Source of the DNA: Rhodocollybia butyracea
Taxonomy: Eukaryota > Basidiomycota > Agaricomycetes > Agaricales > Omphalotaceae
NCBI GenBank assembly: GCA_015501585.1
Contig: JADNRY010000129.1
Coordinates: forward strand, 109,865-173,864
DNA length: 64,000 nt
Direction: 5' to 3'
Shown: positions 49,927-60,143 of the stretch, piece by piece
How the letters are laid out: every line of letters begins with the position of its first letter
Numbering within the stretch: the first letter of the stretch is position 1
Notes under the pieces: generated by a model
What the model was told of the DNA's origin: nothing
Databases searched by the model: none
Seen by the model: only the letters and a program-made list of their open reading frames with translations
Translations under genes and position numbers: made by a program

Positions 49927-51333
49927 TCATTCATTTGCTTGATATTGTGGAGGAGACCCGTGTAAAACTGCTGCGACCTCTTTGGCTAATGTTTTGATAT
50001 TTGTCCCACCATAATTTCGACTCCTGTCGGACGGATCTGAGCCTCCAAGAGACTGATGTTCACGAGTGGACGTAGCAGGGCTGTAAACACTGTTCCCAAA
50101 GCTGCGACTAGGAGTAAGCCGGGGATGCTGGAAGTACATTCGTGATTCTTCATCGCCAGTTGGCCATACGCTAGGTAATATTCGTTGGTGAGGAGGGGGT
50201 GAGATAGGTATCAGAATTGTCCCCGAATCAGGCGTTGCTATAGGTTCACTCATCCCTCGGTCCGTCATACCAGCAGTGGGAGGAGGCGTAAAGTACTGCT
50301 GATACATCTGCGATGGGGGACTACGGCTAATACGGCGGTGCCGACGCAGCAGCAATACAACGATGCCAGTAACGATTAGGCCGGCCCCCAATGCACCGCC
50401 AACCGCGCCCCCCACAATAGCTCCTGTATTAAGTTTTCTAATATTGTTGGATGATTCAGCGGTAGGAGTGGGTGTAACGGTCGCAGAAGTCATGGATGAC
50501 GTGGAGGTTTGACCCGATGACTTCGCAGTAAGGAATCCTTCTCCAACAGATGATAGAGCCAGTGTTTGCTGAGCGACAGCTCCTACCCCAGTGGCTGCAT
50601 ATGGGACCAAAGACTAGAAAGAAAGGTGTGGTTTTATTAACATCATTCGGAAGAAGTAAAGCTCCTTACTGTTGCAGTGGAAGTGGTATTCTTTGCAAGA
50701 CTAACCAATGAATTGTATACGTCTTGCGAAGGGGGATTGATTGCTCTACGAAACACCAGGTCAGAAATCGATACTACGTACACGAGTCAAGACACACCCA
50801 ACCATTCCCGCACTACAATGGGACACAGGCGTGGACTGCATACAAAAGAAGTAAATCGCTGTTAAAGTAGCAGGTAACGATATCAATCAATCCATACGAT
50901 ATGGCATACAACTGCGGCTCACGAGTCGACGCATCGGTGATTTGAAGTTGCCATACTGGAGCTTCGTTTGGATCCGTTGAATTGCTCAGAGAGGTCAAAC
51001 CCGAGTTGAACCCACCCTCCAGAGGTAGACATGGAGTGGCGAGTGAAGATTGTGTGACGCTGTGCTGTCTTCTACAAGAAAATGTACATAAGGATCTAAG
51101 GATCGAGTTTCCAGCTCATAAAACTCACAATCCTGTGAATACAAAGTTGATGATATCATTCACCCCCGCAGATGTTGTTTGTGGGTCGTAAAAGCTGCCA
51201 TCGTCTCCTACAGTTACCTGAAGAGGAGGAAACTCAATCGTGAAAAACACCGCAGAAATCATATACTTACTGTGTGCGTTGTTTGACTTAGCACCACCGA
51301 CACTAGAGAACATAATATGGTGAAGAGCAGCAT
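49927..51333 (-). CDS. Secreted cupredoxin-like protein with one membrane span
   Basis: The signal peptide MLLFTILCSLVSVVLS leads into a plastocyanin/cupredoxin-like domain: THTVTVGDDGSFYDPQTT, NDIINFVFTG, then HSVTQSSLATPCLPLEGGFN, WQLQITDAST, and FFCMQSTPVSHCSAGMVG with conserved Cys/His positions. A Ser/Thr-rich stalk (SGQTSTSSMTSATVTPTPTA) is followed by a glycine-rich transmembrane helix (GAIVGGAVGGALGAGLIVTGIVVLLL) and an arginine stop-transfer (RRHRR). The cytoplasmic tail of about 140 residues ends YQANE. This matches the mushroom family of extracellular serine-rich cupredoxins, whose role is unclear (cell wall or copper-related). Exons were joined by frame and GT/AG signals. The start at 51333 gives the best signal peptide. 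Confidence 0.8.
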
Positions 51334-51399
51334 TGTGAAGGAAACAAAGAGGGGTGTCGGAGTGGCCTTTTCCTTTCTCGGAGCCCATGCTATATATAC

Positions 51400-52694
51400 A
51401 TAATTGGGTAATTGAACTTAATTACCTAACAGGGTTTAAAGCGTAGAAACCGATGAAAGGCATGCGATGCATAGATGGACAGATACGCGCTCAGCCACTG
51501 AGAGTCCAAAGGATCGAGGTGGGAAACAAGAATAAACGTTGATGATCCAGAAATTTATCTCTCAAGAGAAAGACGAAAGTTCCAATAGTACATAGATGTA
51601 GAATTTGAAACTTCTCCGAGTCCAAGAAGTTGTTTGTGGCTAAAAGGTAGACTACTACGCTAATGAGTCCAGAAGATGGTATGTAATTGGATTCACTGCC
51701 TTACCACTCCATCCCACGTATCAAGTTAACCCTCTTGAAGTTGTTTTCACTTGGCTTGAAGTTTCAGGTTACATAAACCTTGCCAGATTCAATTTCTGCC
51801 CGATGTCTGCCGGTCTCTGATTCCCTCCGTGAAAAATTGCATCAAGTTATACTGTCACTTAAGTATTCTAGATGTGAGCCAATGGTGAGCCCAGTACTAA
51901 TAAGTACTTACATACGAGAAGAAATCAATTGTCAATGACAGAGGATAACCGGCGCGTGGTGTGAAAACGGCAGCCACTCCGGTAGATTCGTGGGAACCTG
52001 GCCACAAGACCACCGCAAAGTATTGTTCCCTGACTGTTCCTTGATTGTTCCCCTCAAGGAAGGAAAGTTAAACAGCTTTAACAATTGCTGAGCAGCCAGA
52101 TTTCGCGACACACACAAGCTAGTGTAGTAGTAGTATACATAGTAGTGGCATTTATGATTTATGCTCGCCTTACGACCTGAGTGAAGTTCGGTCACATGAC
52201 ATCATGCCAGTCTCGGTACCTCGGTACCAAATCAGTAAGAATAATCGCACTTAAGCTTGTTATTCTGAGATGGGAAAATTGTGACGTTCACTTACAAGAT
52301 TCTTTCATGGTTGGTTGCTGTCGGTTGCTGTAGCGGGAATGCCAAGGAAGGCTTTCGATTTTTGATATTGATTTTTTGATCTCAATGAGCCTCAATGATG
52401 TCGTCGGTGATAGTTTTTGATTTTTGATATTAACTTGAATTGACGGCAGTACTACCAATCGGTAACGCCGTGGCACACGGCAATCCCCGACTCTGAATAT
52501 GAATGCCTGTTTAGTGCTCTCTACTTAGAGATTTCAGGTGGCCGTATGTACAGAGTGAAAGGCATGCCTTTTACTACAGCTTGAGCTATGGCATCGACGT
52601 GCCGTTGTGCGCGGCAAAGAGAAGTGGTATCGCTATAGCTGCACTTACGTTTGAGGGCAACATTGGTAAACTGGGAGTTATTCGACCTGCACCA
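51400..52694. other. Intergenic, gene-poor
   Basis: No gene recognised. AT-rich stretches near 52340-52440 carry two copies of a TTTTTGATTTTTGATATT-like motif. Confidence 0.4.
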
Positions 52695-52823
52695 CATCAG
52701 CAAAACGTGGGTGAGCTGGCGCCGTTGTCAGGCACTATACAGCCGTTTCCAGCGGCTCCCAGCGGCCCCCAGCGCTGTAGAGTGCCGGAAAGCGGCTTCC
52801 CGTGCACCCACGTTTTGCTGATG
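52695..52823. mobile_element. 129-bp fold-back (MITE-like) element
   Basis: CATCAGCAAAACGTGGGTG at the left end is exactly inverted at the right end. The interior continues as an imperfect palindrome (GGCACTATACAGC against GGCACTCTACAGC in reverse), so the whole unit can form one long hairpin. CCA flanks both sides, a possible 3-bp target duplication. It is GC-rich compared with its surroundings and has no coding capacity. Confidence 0.7.
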
Positions 52824-53833
52824 CCACTTGTATTGAACCTCAGCAAATTTGGAGAGGTTGCTGTTTCAACAATGTACCACTGGTGGCAACTGGAGTGGCA
52901 GTTGATCAACAGGCCAAGTTCCAGTTCAAGAGAATCTTAGTTAGTATTAGGATATCAGGTCACCCAGAAGACTAGATTCTGGGGATATTTTCTGTATACA
53001 GGATAAATATGTTACTTGTGGGTAAGAGCGATAAAATTTGAAGTGCAAAAGTTCTTTGATTGAAGAGAAGATTAGATGTTGGTTACCGGTGCTTAATGTA
53101 GGGAAGGTATTGGTACATAGTACGGCCCTACGGGCTGGGTAACCCTGATGGTAGTGGGGTCAAGCTACATGATGTAATTATGGTGACAACAGAATTCATG
53201 TAAATGAAATAGATAGTTCGGTGGGAGGTAAGTAATTGTTGAAGTTCCTGGAAGCTCCCCGCAAACCCTCTCCGATTTAAGGTACGATTTTGGGTATTTC
53301 CTTGTTGTGTTTGGCATAAATTTAACCTTAAGTAAATCTAGTTGCCATATCTATGCCAAACTGAATATTTTCAGCAGCCCTCTTGATATCATATCTGGTG
53401 TGTTCTCCTGCCGCGAATCGCTGCTCTCTACCTTTTTGACTCTTGAATTGAAGAATCTTGGAGAAATATCTATGGATTGGCCTGGGTTGCAGTATTGGGA
53501 ACAACATGTCCTACTACGAATCTGATTACCAGTATTAAGGGAGACATTTCTTTTGGTTGGTACTTAGATTGACTTCAATGATACCGAACAAATGAAAATG
53601 ACTCGAGTCGAGCAATATAAAAGGAGCGTTTCAGACTTTGACAGTATCTAATCAATGTGGGAAATTATTTCCTCTCTTGCAGAAATTTAAGGGATCAGGA
53701 AAAATTCAGGTCCACAAGACCCTCCCTTCCCTTCGGTCAGAGTCGGGGAACGGTGTTGACTGCAATAAAAGTGGAGTCAGTGATCTTTAGTGACCATGGG
53801 TTGCCTCGGATCTAGACATTTATTCAACATTGA
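52824..53833. other. Intergenic, no gene recognised
   Basis: Spacer between the fold-back element and the copia-type element. A plus open frame at 53307-53525 (LTLSKSSCHIYAKLNIFSSP...) has no recognised homologue. Confidence 0.35.
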
Positions 53834-53967
53834 TGTTAAACTTTAGACCCGGGATATCCACAAAAGGATGCGAACGATAAACGACGACGTGGTATTAAGA
53901 CAAGCAAGTAATTTAACATGTGACTACGGACCGTAAACTACGTACAGCGTCTCGGCTCATACCAACA
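53834..53967 (-). repeat. 3' LTR of the gag-only element
   Basis: Begins TG and ends CA; 132 of 134 bases identical to the 5' LTR. Located at the 3' end in the element's own (minus) orientation. Confidence 0.9.
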
Positions 53968-54079
53968 CACCCCCTGAGTCGAGACACCCCCAGAAACTAT
54001 ATCTACATAGAAAGTAAACTGTTCAATAATGTGAATCACCAGATGACTAAAAGCAGTAAAAATGAAAAGAGATAATTGA

Positions 54080-55330
54080 CTAAAAACCTTCATATTCATC
54101 CGCCTCAATCTCGCTCAAGGTAGCTGCATCTGCAAGATTCAACTCCTCAAAAGAATGAGTAACACTAGACATGCCCAATGATGATTTCCCTTTCTTCTTT
54201 TTTTTCTTCTTCCTAGCACTACTAGGAGTAGAGCTCACTGTTGCATCAGTAGGAGATGAAGGAGCCGATGAATCAGGAGTGAGAATTGCAGTGTGGGCCT
54301 CTGATAGAGTAACAGTACTGAGCCATGCTTCACGTACTTCAGGGGACATGGCATCAGGGTCAATGGTGAGAGGTAGGTCCATAACTGCAAGAGCTTCATG
54401 CTGCATCGGAGGGGCAGCCTGAGGTTCAGCAGGTTCAGTTAAAAGTGCAGCATATTTGGAACGATTGCGGATAATGCTTTGGCGGACATCATCAGGCATT
54501 ACCGATATGCAATATTGAGCAAAGTGACCAGATTGACCGCATCGGTAGCAGACATTGGTTCGCTGCTTGGTGTTAGTCCAATCAAATTCTGGTAAGGCCT
54601 GAGTCGATGAGTTAGATGATGGGTTAAAACGAGAAGACTGCCGAGGACGGGATTGAGAAGTGTAAAGTGCTTCTTCACTCTCACCCCCATGATTGGGAGA
54701 AGGCAGAGCAGGAACCCAATCACCCCTAGAACGTGCAACCTTGATCAAGGAATCCCGTTTCTGCAGGTCACTAAGCTCCCAGGCATTAATCGTAGTGATC
54801 ATGTCAGCAACAGATTTCTGAGGCGATTCATTCTGTAGGACTGTGATGATAGGACCATAAACCGCAGAGAGACCACCCAGGATTTTATCCTGAACGAAAG
54901 AAGTAGGAAGGGCAACAGCGATAGCATGAAGCTGACGCTCAATGCTGAGCACCTGCTGAAGGAAAGTATCGGCGGGTTTCCGAATGTCATGGGTGATGGA
55001 TTGGAACTGGGACATGAGTAACGAACGAGTAGCGGGGTCTGATCGTGTATAGAAGGCTTCAAGTTGTGCCCAAAGAAGACGGCCACTGTTTGAAACACCT
55101 ACATTGTCTACCTTGATGCAGACATCTGGGCTCAATGTGAGGTAGAGCATCCCATAAGCTTTCAGATTGTCACTAGTCCAAGCTCTGGCTTGTACAGCAC
55201 CATTTGGGACAGGTACTGAGGGATCAACAGCATTCCAGTACCCTCCTGCAAGCAATAAAGCTTGGGCTTGGTTCTTCCAGGTCCAGTAGTTAGTACCCGT
55301 GAGTTTGACGATATCAGAAGGTTTGACCAT
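54080..55330 (-). CDS. gag: Copia-type Gag polyprotein
   Basis: A 416-aa structural protein of the retroelement. The N-terminus VKLTGTNYWTWKNQAQALLL is the typical copia Gag opening (gag_pre/UBN2-like). It is followed by a helical capsid region (LLWAQLEAFYTRSDPATRSL, ILGGLSAVYGPIITVLQNES) and a CCHC zinc knuckle CYRCGQSGHFAQYC for RNA packaging. A Ser-rich linker and a lysine run lead to an acidic tail (LSEIEADEYEGF). The frame is open, unlike a decaying remnant, which supports recent activity. The start at 55330 was chosen as the family-typical MVKPSDIVKL; an upstream in-frame ATG exists at 55393. Confidence 0.85.
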   Translation of the reverse strand: MVKPSDIVKLTGTNYWTWKNQAQALLLAGGYWNAVDPSVPVPNGAVQARAWTSDNLKAYGMLYLTLSPDVCIKVDNVGVSNSGRLLWAQLEAFYTRSDPATRSLLMSQFQSITHDIRKPADTFLQQVLSIERQLHAIAVALPTSFVQDKILGGLSAVYGPIITVLQNESPQKSVADMITTINAWELSDLQKRDSLIKVARSRGDWVPALPSPNHGGESEEALYTSQSRPRQSSRFNPSSNSSTQALPEFDWTNTKQRTNVCYRCGQSGHFAQYCISVMPDDVRQSIIRNRSKYAALLTEPAEPQAAPPMQHEALAVMDLPLTIDPDAMSPEVREAWLSTVTLSEAHTAILTPDSSAPSSPTDATVSSTPSSARKKKKKKKGKSSLGMSSVTHSFEELNLADAATLSEIEADEYEGF

Positions 55331-55487
55331 GATAGAATAAGATGGTGGATGAGAAAGGATGGGATAGAGGTAGCTGATCGTGACAGCAGGCAATAAAAAG
55401 GGAGGTGCTGATCGTGACAGCTAACAATAGGAAAAGACCTAGGAAATAGTTGAGCAGCAGAGCAGTGGTTAACACTTGCCCATAACC

Positions 55488-55621
55488 TGTTAAACTTTAG
55501 ACCCGGGATATCCACAAAAGGACGCGAACGATAAACGACGACGTGGTATTAAGACAAGCAAGTAATTTAACATGTGACTACGGACCGTAAACTACATACA
55601 GCGTCTCGGCTCATACCAACA
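55488..55621 (-). repeat. 5' LTR of the gag-only element
   Basis: Identical in length to the other LTR, with two substitutions. The next bases in element orientation are the primer-binding site GGTTATGGGC (about 55487-55478), complementary to the anticodon-loop region of initiator tRNA-Met, as in Drosophila copia. Confidence 0.9.
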
Positions 55622-57214
55622 ATTGATACTATGCATAAATACTGTGATGCAACAGTATCGCTAGCACTACCACCAGTTAATTAACTACTAGTAGTACTAC
55701 TGAAAATGAGAAGAGTTAAGTTAAGTATGTGAAAAGGTGGTACAATACTGGAATATGATCACAGACTGAGAGAAACAATACGAGATACCTTCAATGAACT
55801 GTCCTGGAATTGTGTTACTTCAGAGCAGGACTTGAGTCTTCAATGAATATCGACTTGAATAAACAGCACATACTAACATCATATATATATATATTGTTAC
55901 TTCATGGCTAGGGCCCTGTATGTAGCACATATAATTTCCTGTCAGCTGAATGTTCAAGGAACATGTTGGGACTCAGAGTTATACGAGGGCCGAGGCTCGT
56001 GTCCGGTGGAGAGAGCAAGGATTCGAGCCAGATTTTTCCTTGGGTTTTTCAACAGGAAGATTTTATGTTGGGGTATGTTGCTCGGTCGTTCCGCTGCTTG
56101 TATGCTAGTCACATGTATGTATGTTACGTAACTCTAATCGTTGTTTCACCCATACCACGTCATTGCGATTCCCCTCTTGTTGAGGTTCGACGTTATTAGG
56201 CCTAAAATTGGCCTAAGGCGTGTAACCGTACATTTTGACACTTTGTACGTGTTATACAATGCAATAAGAGAGTTATACGGAGCCCGAGCGTGATAGCTGT
56301 TGCCGAGGCAAAGAACTTAACAATAATACTCAGCGAGCCGTGAAGGTACGCCCACAAGCGTAGCCTAGAGCCAAGCTAGCGAGGATACCTGGGCTGCCCG
56401 GAGATGTGACGCTAGACGGTCAATCTAGTTATACCCAAGAGTGTATACTCTCTAAACTACAGGACATCTCGAAGCGGGATAAGTACTAAGCCAACGCGTT
56501 ACTCGAGGGAAGGAATTATGAGGGAAGGCATCCCTCGCACTAAGACCCCCAACGAGCTATGTTAAGATGTGGACTTTACAGTCCGTAACAATGGACCAGA
56601 ACAATCCCGAGGGAAACCGTAGAGGTCTATTCGCGGCACCGGTCGCGACCGTGAGGACGGTAGAAACATGCTTAGCGGACCTACGGAAAGCTACGCGCCG
56701 GGATAGCCTTGGCAAATCGAAACATTTGATCTTAGAAATCATACACGGAAGGTCTTATCCGTTAAAGCCGACTATCGGGAATCACTTGTACATACTCAGC
56801 GCAGTTGCTCGAGATTATCATAAGTGGTGTCGTTGGAAAGCTAGATAACAGGTCTTCTCGAGAGAATGTTAATCACACTCAGGATGGACAGAACTATCCG
56901 AGGAATAGAATGAAACTCACCCAAGGGAAACCGGGCGGCGAGTGATCATGAAGCGTAAAGGTACTCCTGACCCCGGAGAATTGTGGAGTAATCGGAGAAA
57001 CCTCGCTCGGATCAAAACACTCTAAAACTATGTTAATCCTCACGAAATCATATTTTACCTCTAATATATACCCAAGAATGGACTATTTCTTTATCGTGTG
57101 TACCATATATAGGCTGGAGTTTCCTTTCCGAGCCAGATTCCTCTGTTCCACTCTCTTTCCGTCTCTCTCCGTGTCTGTTTCATCTATTTTTCGTATTAAA
57201 CTCTCTCTACTCAG

Positions 57215-57222
57215 TATATAAG
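57215..57222 (+). promoter_or_regulatory. Putative LTR promoter TATA box
   Basis: TATATAAG in the presumed 5' LTR, about 650 bp ahead of the long Gag frame and followed by AATAAG-type sequence. It would place the R region start near 57245. Confidence 0.4.
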
Positions 57223-57861
57223 CCAGATATATTTATTCAATAAGACAAGTTTCTTGCCCTCGACTTGACCGCTAAGACCAGTGCTCCGTAGAACGTCCCC
57301 ACGGGATCAGTAGCGTGACGCCTCCTGACTTGGTTATCTTAAGAAAGTAATAAACTTCACGCGCTTCGCAAAGCCCATTTATATCTTGATCGAATTTAAG
57401 TGTGTAGAGTTCTCTCGAACTCCAGATCAACTCAAATCTAGTTGCTTCCTTAGAGGGGACGGTTTCTAGTAAGGGATTATTCGGCTCCAGAGTGAGGGTT
57501 CCTTAGTTGACTTCTTCACGAAGTTAGACGAGCCACTAAGATTGTGGTACGAGTTCCTAGTGATTAAGTTCACTCACAATATCGTAGCTTGGCCCAGAGT
57601 TTGGTCGAGGACTTTACGGCGTCACAGCAGCTAGTGCCAGAGTTTGCCTAGGGTTGTTGACAAACCTCGAGATTACTATTCTAGCTAGAGCCAGAGTTTG
57701 CCTAGGAGAATCTTAGTTTCGTTGTATTGGTTTTGGTTTTGGTTAATTGATTTGGACATACATACCCGGTTCCCTCGTACACTCGTACACCTCAACTAGG
57801 CTTCTCTCGACTTAGTTCTAAGAGTTGTCTAAGCTTAGTTACCCACGTTAGCGCTACAGTC

Positions 57862-60132
57862 TTGAACCTGGAGCAGTCGCGCGCGTACATCCGATATTAC
57901 AAAGCTTTCCCTCGGGGAATCTCTGACAACCCGCCCTCGCTCCCTTACATATCGATAGTCTGGTTAGGTGCGGTAGTGTTTTTGTTAGGTTGTTTTATAG
58001 CACCTTTCGCATACCTACACGTAAATACCCAAATATCTGGAGCCCACCGCGAGGGGTGGAATCTAATTTTATCGGATTTTACTACAAACCTAGTCCTTGG
58101 GTTAGTAGAGTTCATCTTCTTTGTCCTTCGTTCGCTAGTCCACAAGATTAGTGATCCCTCGGATAATACACCTGATTCAGAGTCAACTCTTTCCGGAGTA
58201 GGCGAACTTCCTGATCCGGGAACATCTGAATTAAGACGCAGTAAAAGAGTACCTAAACCTCGAGAACGATATAATAGTAGTGTCGAACCCGAACGTCGAC
58301 CTCCTTTTTCTGTCACTCGAGCAGGATCTAACACTCCGTCTTCACGCGGATCTAAACCAAGCATAGTCCGTGCGACTTCTGAAACAACTCACGTTGCCAA
58401 GAAGTCTTTAAAAGGGAAAGCGAAAGCAGATCCCACTGATACTACTCAAGCCAGTTCACGTACAAGGGGTGCTCCAGCCCGTGTGCAAGACAATTTGACT
58501 AGTCAACCTTCATCTTCATCTTCATCTCTTCCTCGTATTCCCGAGGAAATCTCTCAGTTAGCTACAGCAGTTAACCAACTCTCGTCTTCTATTTTAAACA
58601 ATCTTACAATGAGTACTACTACAAGCAATAACAACCCGGGTTCGAGCGGGAACGCTGGAGGCTCTAGTGGAAACGCTGGAGGTTCGAGTGGTTCTGGCGG
58701 ATCTGGTGGTGCAGCTCCCACGGGAACGAATGCTACGGTTGCGCAATTGTTTGGAGACAAAATTAAGTTAACACAAGATGAGCTCGATGAATATAACTCG
58801 AAGTACCTTCCTAAGCGTAGTAAAACGGCGACACTATTTAATAAAGATGATCCGTCTATGTTGAATGGTTGGATTGAGGATACTACTCGATTCATTGCCG
58901 CGGCAAACATTACCAAGGAAGCAGCGAAAGTGGCGTTGGCGTTGGACTGGATGACTTATTCCACTCGGGAAGCATACAAGTATCTACCCTCCGTCGAAAC
59001 TCCTAATTTGCAACAGTTCTTCAGAGATTTACGAGCAATCTTCTCTGAATCGGTAGATAGTGAGCTTGGTTCACGCCAAGAGCTCGAGATCTTAACCGGG
59101 AAGTTCACACCTCTGGACATTGGTAAACATCAAAAGATCATGATGTATAACCGAGAGTTTAAGAATCTCGTGGATAAGCTGATGAAACCGCCGGCAATCC
59201 TTTCCAACGCTGAAGCTGTCAAGGCATATCTTGTGCCCATGAGCGAAAGGTTGTATTTAGCGATTTCCGCGCGTTTGTCACAGAATGTTACGCATGTTCA
59301 GTTGTTGTCTCGTCGCCGTGAAGATCCTTATCTACTTTCAGAAGTCATGGAAGCAGCCGAGAGTCCCGATTTCAGAACCCTCGATACCTATTATGGTAAC
59401 GGAGCTCGTCCAACTGGATCTCAAGGTGTTCCTGACTCTGCCGAAACTTATAGTCGAGGTGCATTATCGTTCAGATTCTCTCCTCATCTTCCAGAGACCA
59501 CTCCCGCGGATCCCGTGAAAGTGGAACCTAAGCAGGAAGAAGTGTCGGAAGTTCTCGCGGGAATCGCCTCGATTAAAGATACTATCGCTCTGAACAGGAA
59601 AGAGACTAATTTAGTCTTGGATGGTCACCAAAAGGCTATCTCCTCGATGATGAGCTTAATGAAGGATAATATAGAATCCAAACGCTCAGGATACACGTCA
59701 ACGCAAGTTACTGCGCCGCCGAATACCTCGAAGACCATTCCGGATTGGGGGCAGGGTTGTTTTATGTGCGGGTCACTAGAACATCGCATGTCGGAGTGCC
59801 AATTCTTTAATTCCTACAAGGATAAAGGTTGGTTAGTTCCTGACACTACTCCCGGGTCGAAGAAGTATACTTTGCGCGATGGTACGCCGTTGCCGAGGAA
59901 CGACCCTAGTGAATCTCGCCCAGAAAAGATTGCAAGGATTGCAAAATCTAAAGGCTGGGATAAGGGTGGAACCAATGCATTCTTTGTCGAGGAAGAAGAC
60001 TACTTGGATACCGAGGAGCAAGAGCCTCACCTCACTTCGTTTTTGGCTTCCATGAAAAAGCTAATGGAGGAACATGAGACGAACGGTCGTTATATCGCCG
60101 GCTCCGGGGAATCCAAGGAGTCGGGAAACTAA
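57862..60132 (+). CDS. gag: Gypsy-type Gag polyprotein
   Basis: The open frame covers 756 codons, but the first in-frame ATG is at 58609 (MSTTTSNNNPGSSGN), which would give about 507 aa. The capsid region follows (ATLFNKDDPSMLNGWIEDT, LPSVETPNLQQFFRDLRAIF, LEILTGKFTPLDIGKHQKIM), then a zinc knuckle CFMCGSLEHRMSEC near 59760-59801 and an acidic tail. Upstream of that ATG the same frame stays open and looks coding, with a basic RRSKRVPKPRERY segment. Two hydrophobic stretches also occur (IVWLGAVVFLLGCFIAPFAY; LVLGLVEFIFFVLRSL) that could span a membrane. How that part would be translated (non-AUG start or splicing) is not visible. Confidence 0.75.
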   Translation: MNLEQSRAYIRYYKAFPRGISDNPPSLPYISIVWLGAVVFLLGCFIAPFAYLHVNTQISGAHREGWNLILSDFTTNLVLGLVEFIFFVLRSLVHKISDPSDNTPDSESTLSGVGELPDPGTSELRRSKRVPKPRERYNSSVEPERRPPFSVTRAGSNTPSSRGSKPSIVRATSETTHVAKKSLKGKAKADPTDTTQASSRTRGAPARVQDNLTSQPSSSSSSLPRIPEEISQLATAVNQLSSSILNNLTMSTTTSNNNPGSSGNAGGSSGNAGGSSGSGGSGGAAPTGTNATVAQLFGDKIKLTQDELDEYNSKYLPKRSKTATLFNKDDPSMLNGWIEDTTRFIAAANITKEAAKVALALDWMTYSTREAYKYLPSVETPNLQQFFRDLRAIFSESVDSELGSRQELEILTGKFTPLDIGKHQKIMMYNREFKNLVDKLMKPPAILSNAEAVKAYLVPMSERLYLAISARLSQNVTHVQLLSRRREDPYLLSEVMEAAESPDFRTLDTYYGNGARPTGSQGVPDSAETYSRGALSFRFSPHLPETTPADPVKVEPKQEEVSEVLAGIASIKDTIALNRKETNLVLDGHQKAISSMMSLMKDNIESKRSGYTSTQVTAPPNTSKTIPDWGQGCFMCGSLEHRMSECQFFNSYKDKGWLVPDTTPGSKKYTLRDGTPLPRNDPSESRPEKIARIAKSKGWDKGGTNAFFVEEEDYLDTEEQEPHLTSFLASMKKLMEEHETNGRYIAGSGESKESGN

Positions 60133-60143
60133 TTGCTTCGGCG

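Larger units (their letters stand above)
53834..55621 (-). mobile_element. Complete gag-only copia-type LTR element (TR-GAG type)
   Basis: Bounded by 134-bp direct repeats that differ at two positions, both beginning TGTTAAAC and ending CCAACA on the plus strand, and flanked by a perfect 5-bp target duplication ATTGA (53829-53833; 55622-55626). Reading on the minus strand: LTR, primer-binding site GGTTATGGGC directly after the LTR, gag, polypurine tract AGGGGGTG before the second LTR. No protease, integrase or reverse transcriptase lies between the LTRs, so the element must borrow them from an autonomous relative. At 1,788 bp it matches the small gag-carrying non-autonomous class. Confidence 0.88.
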
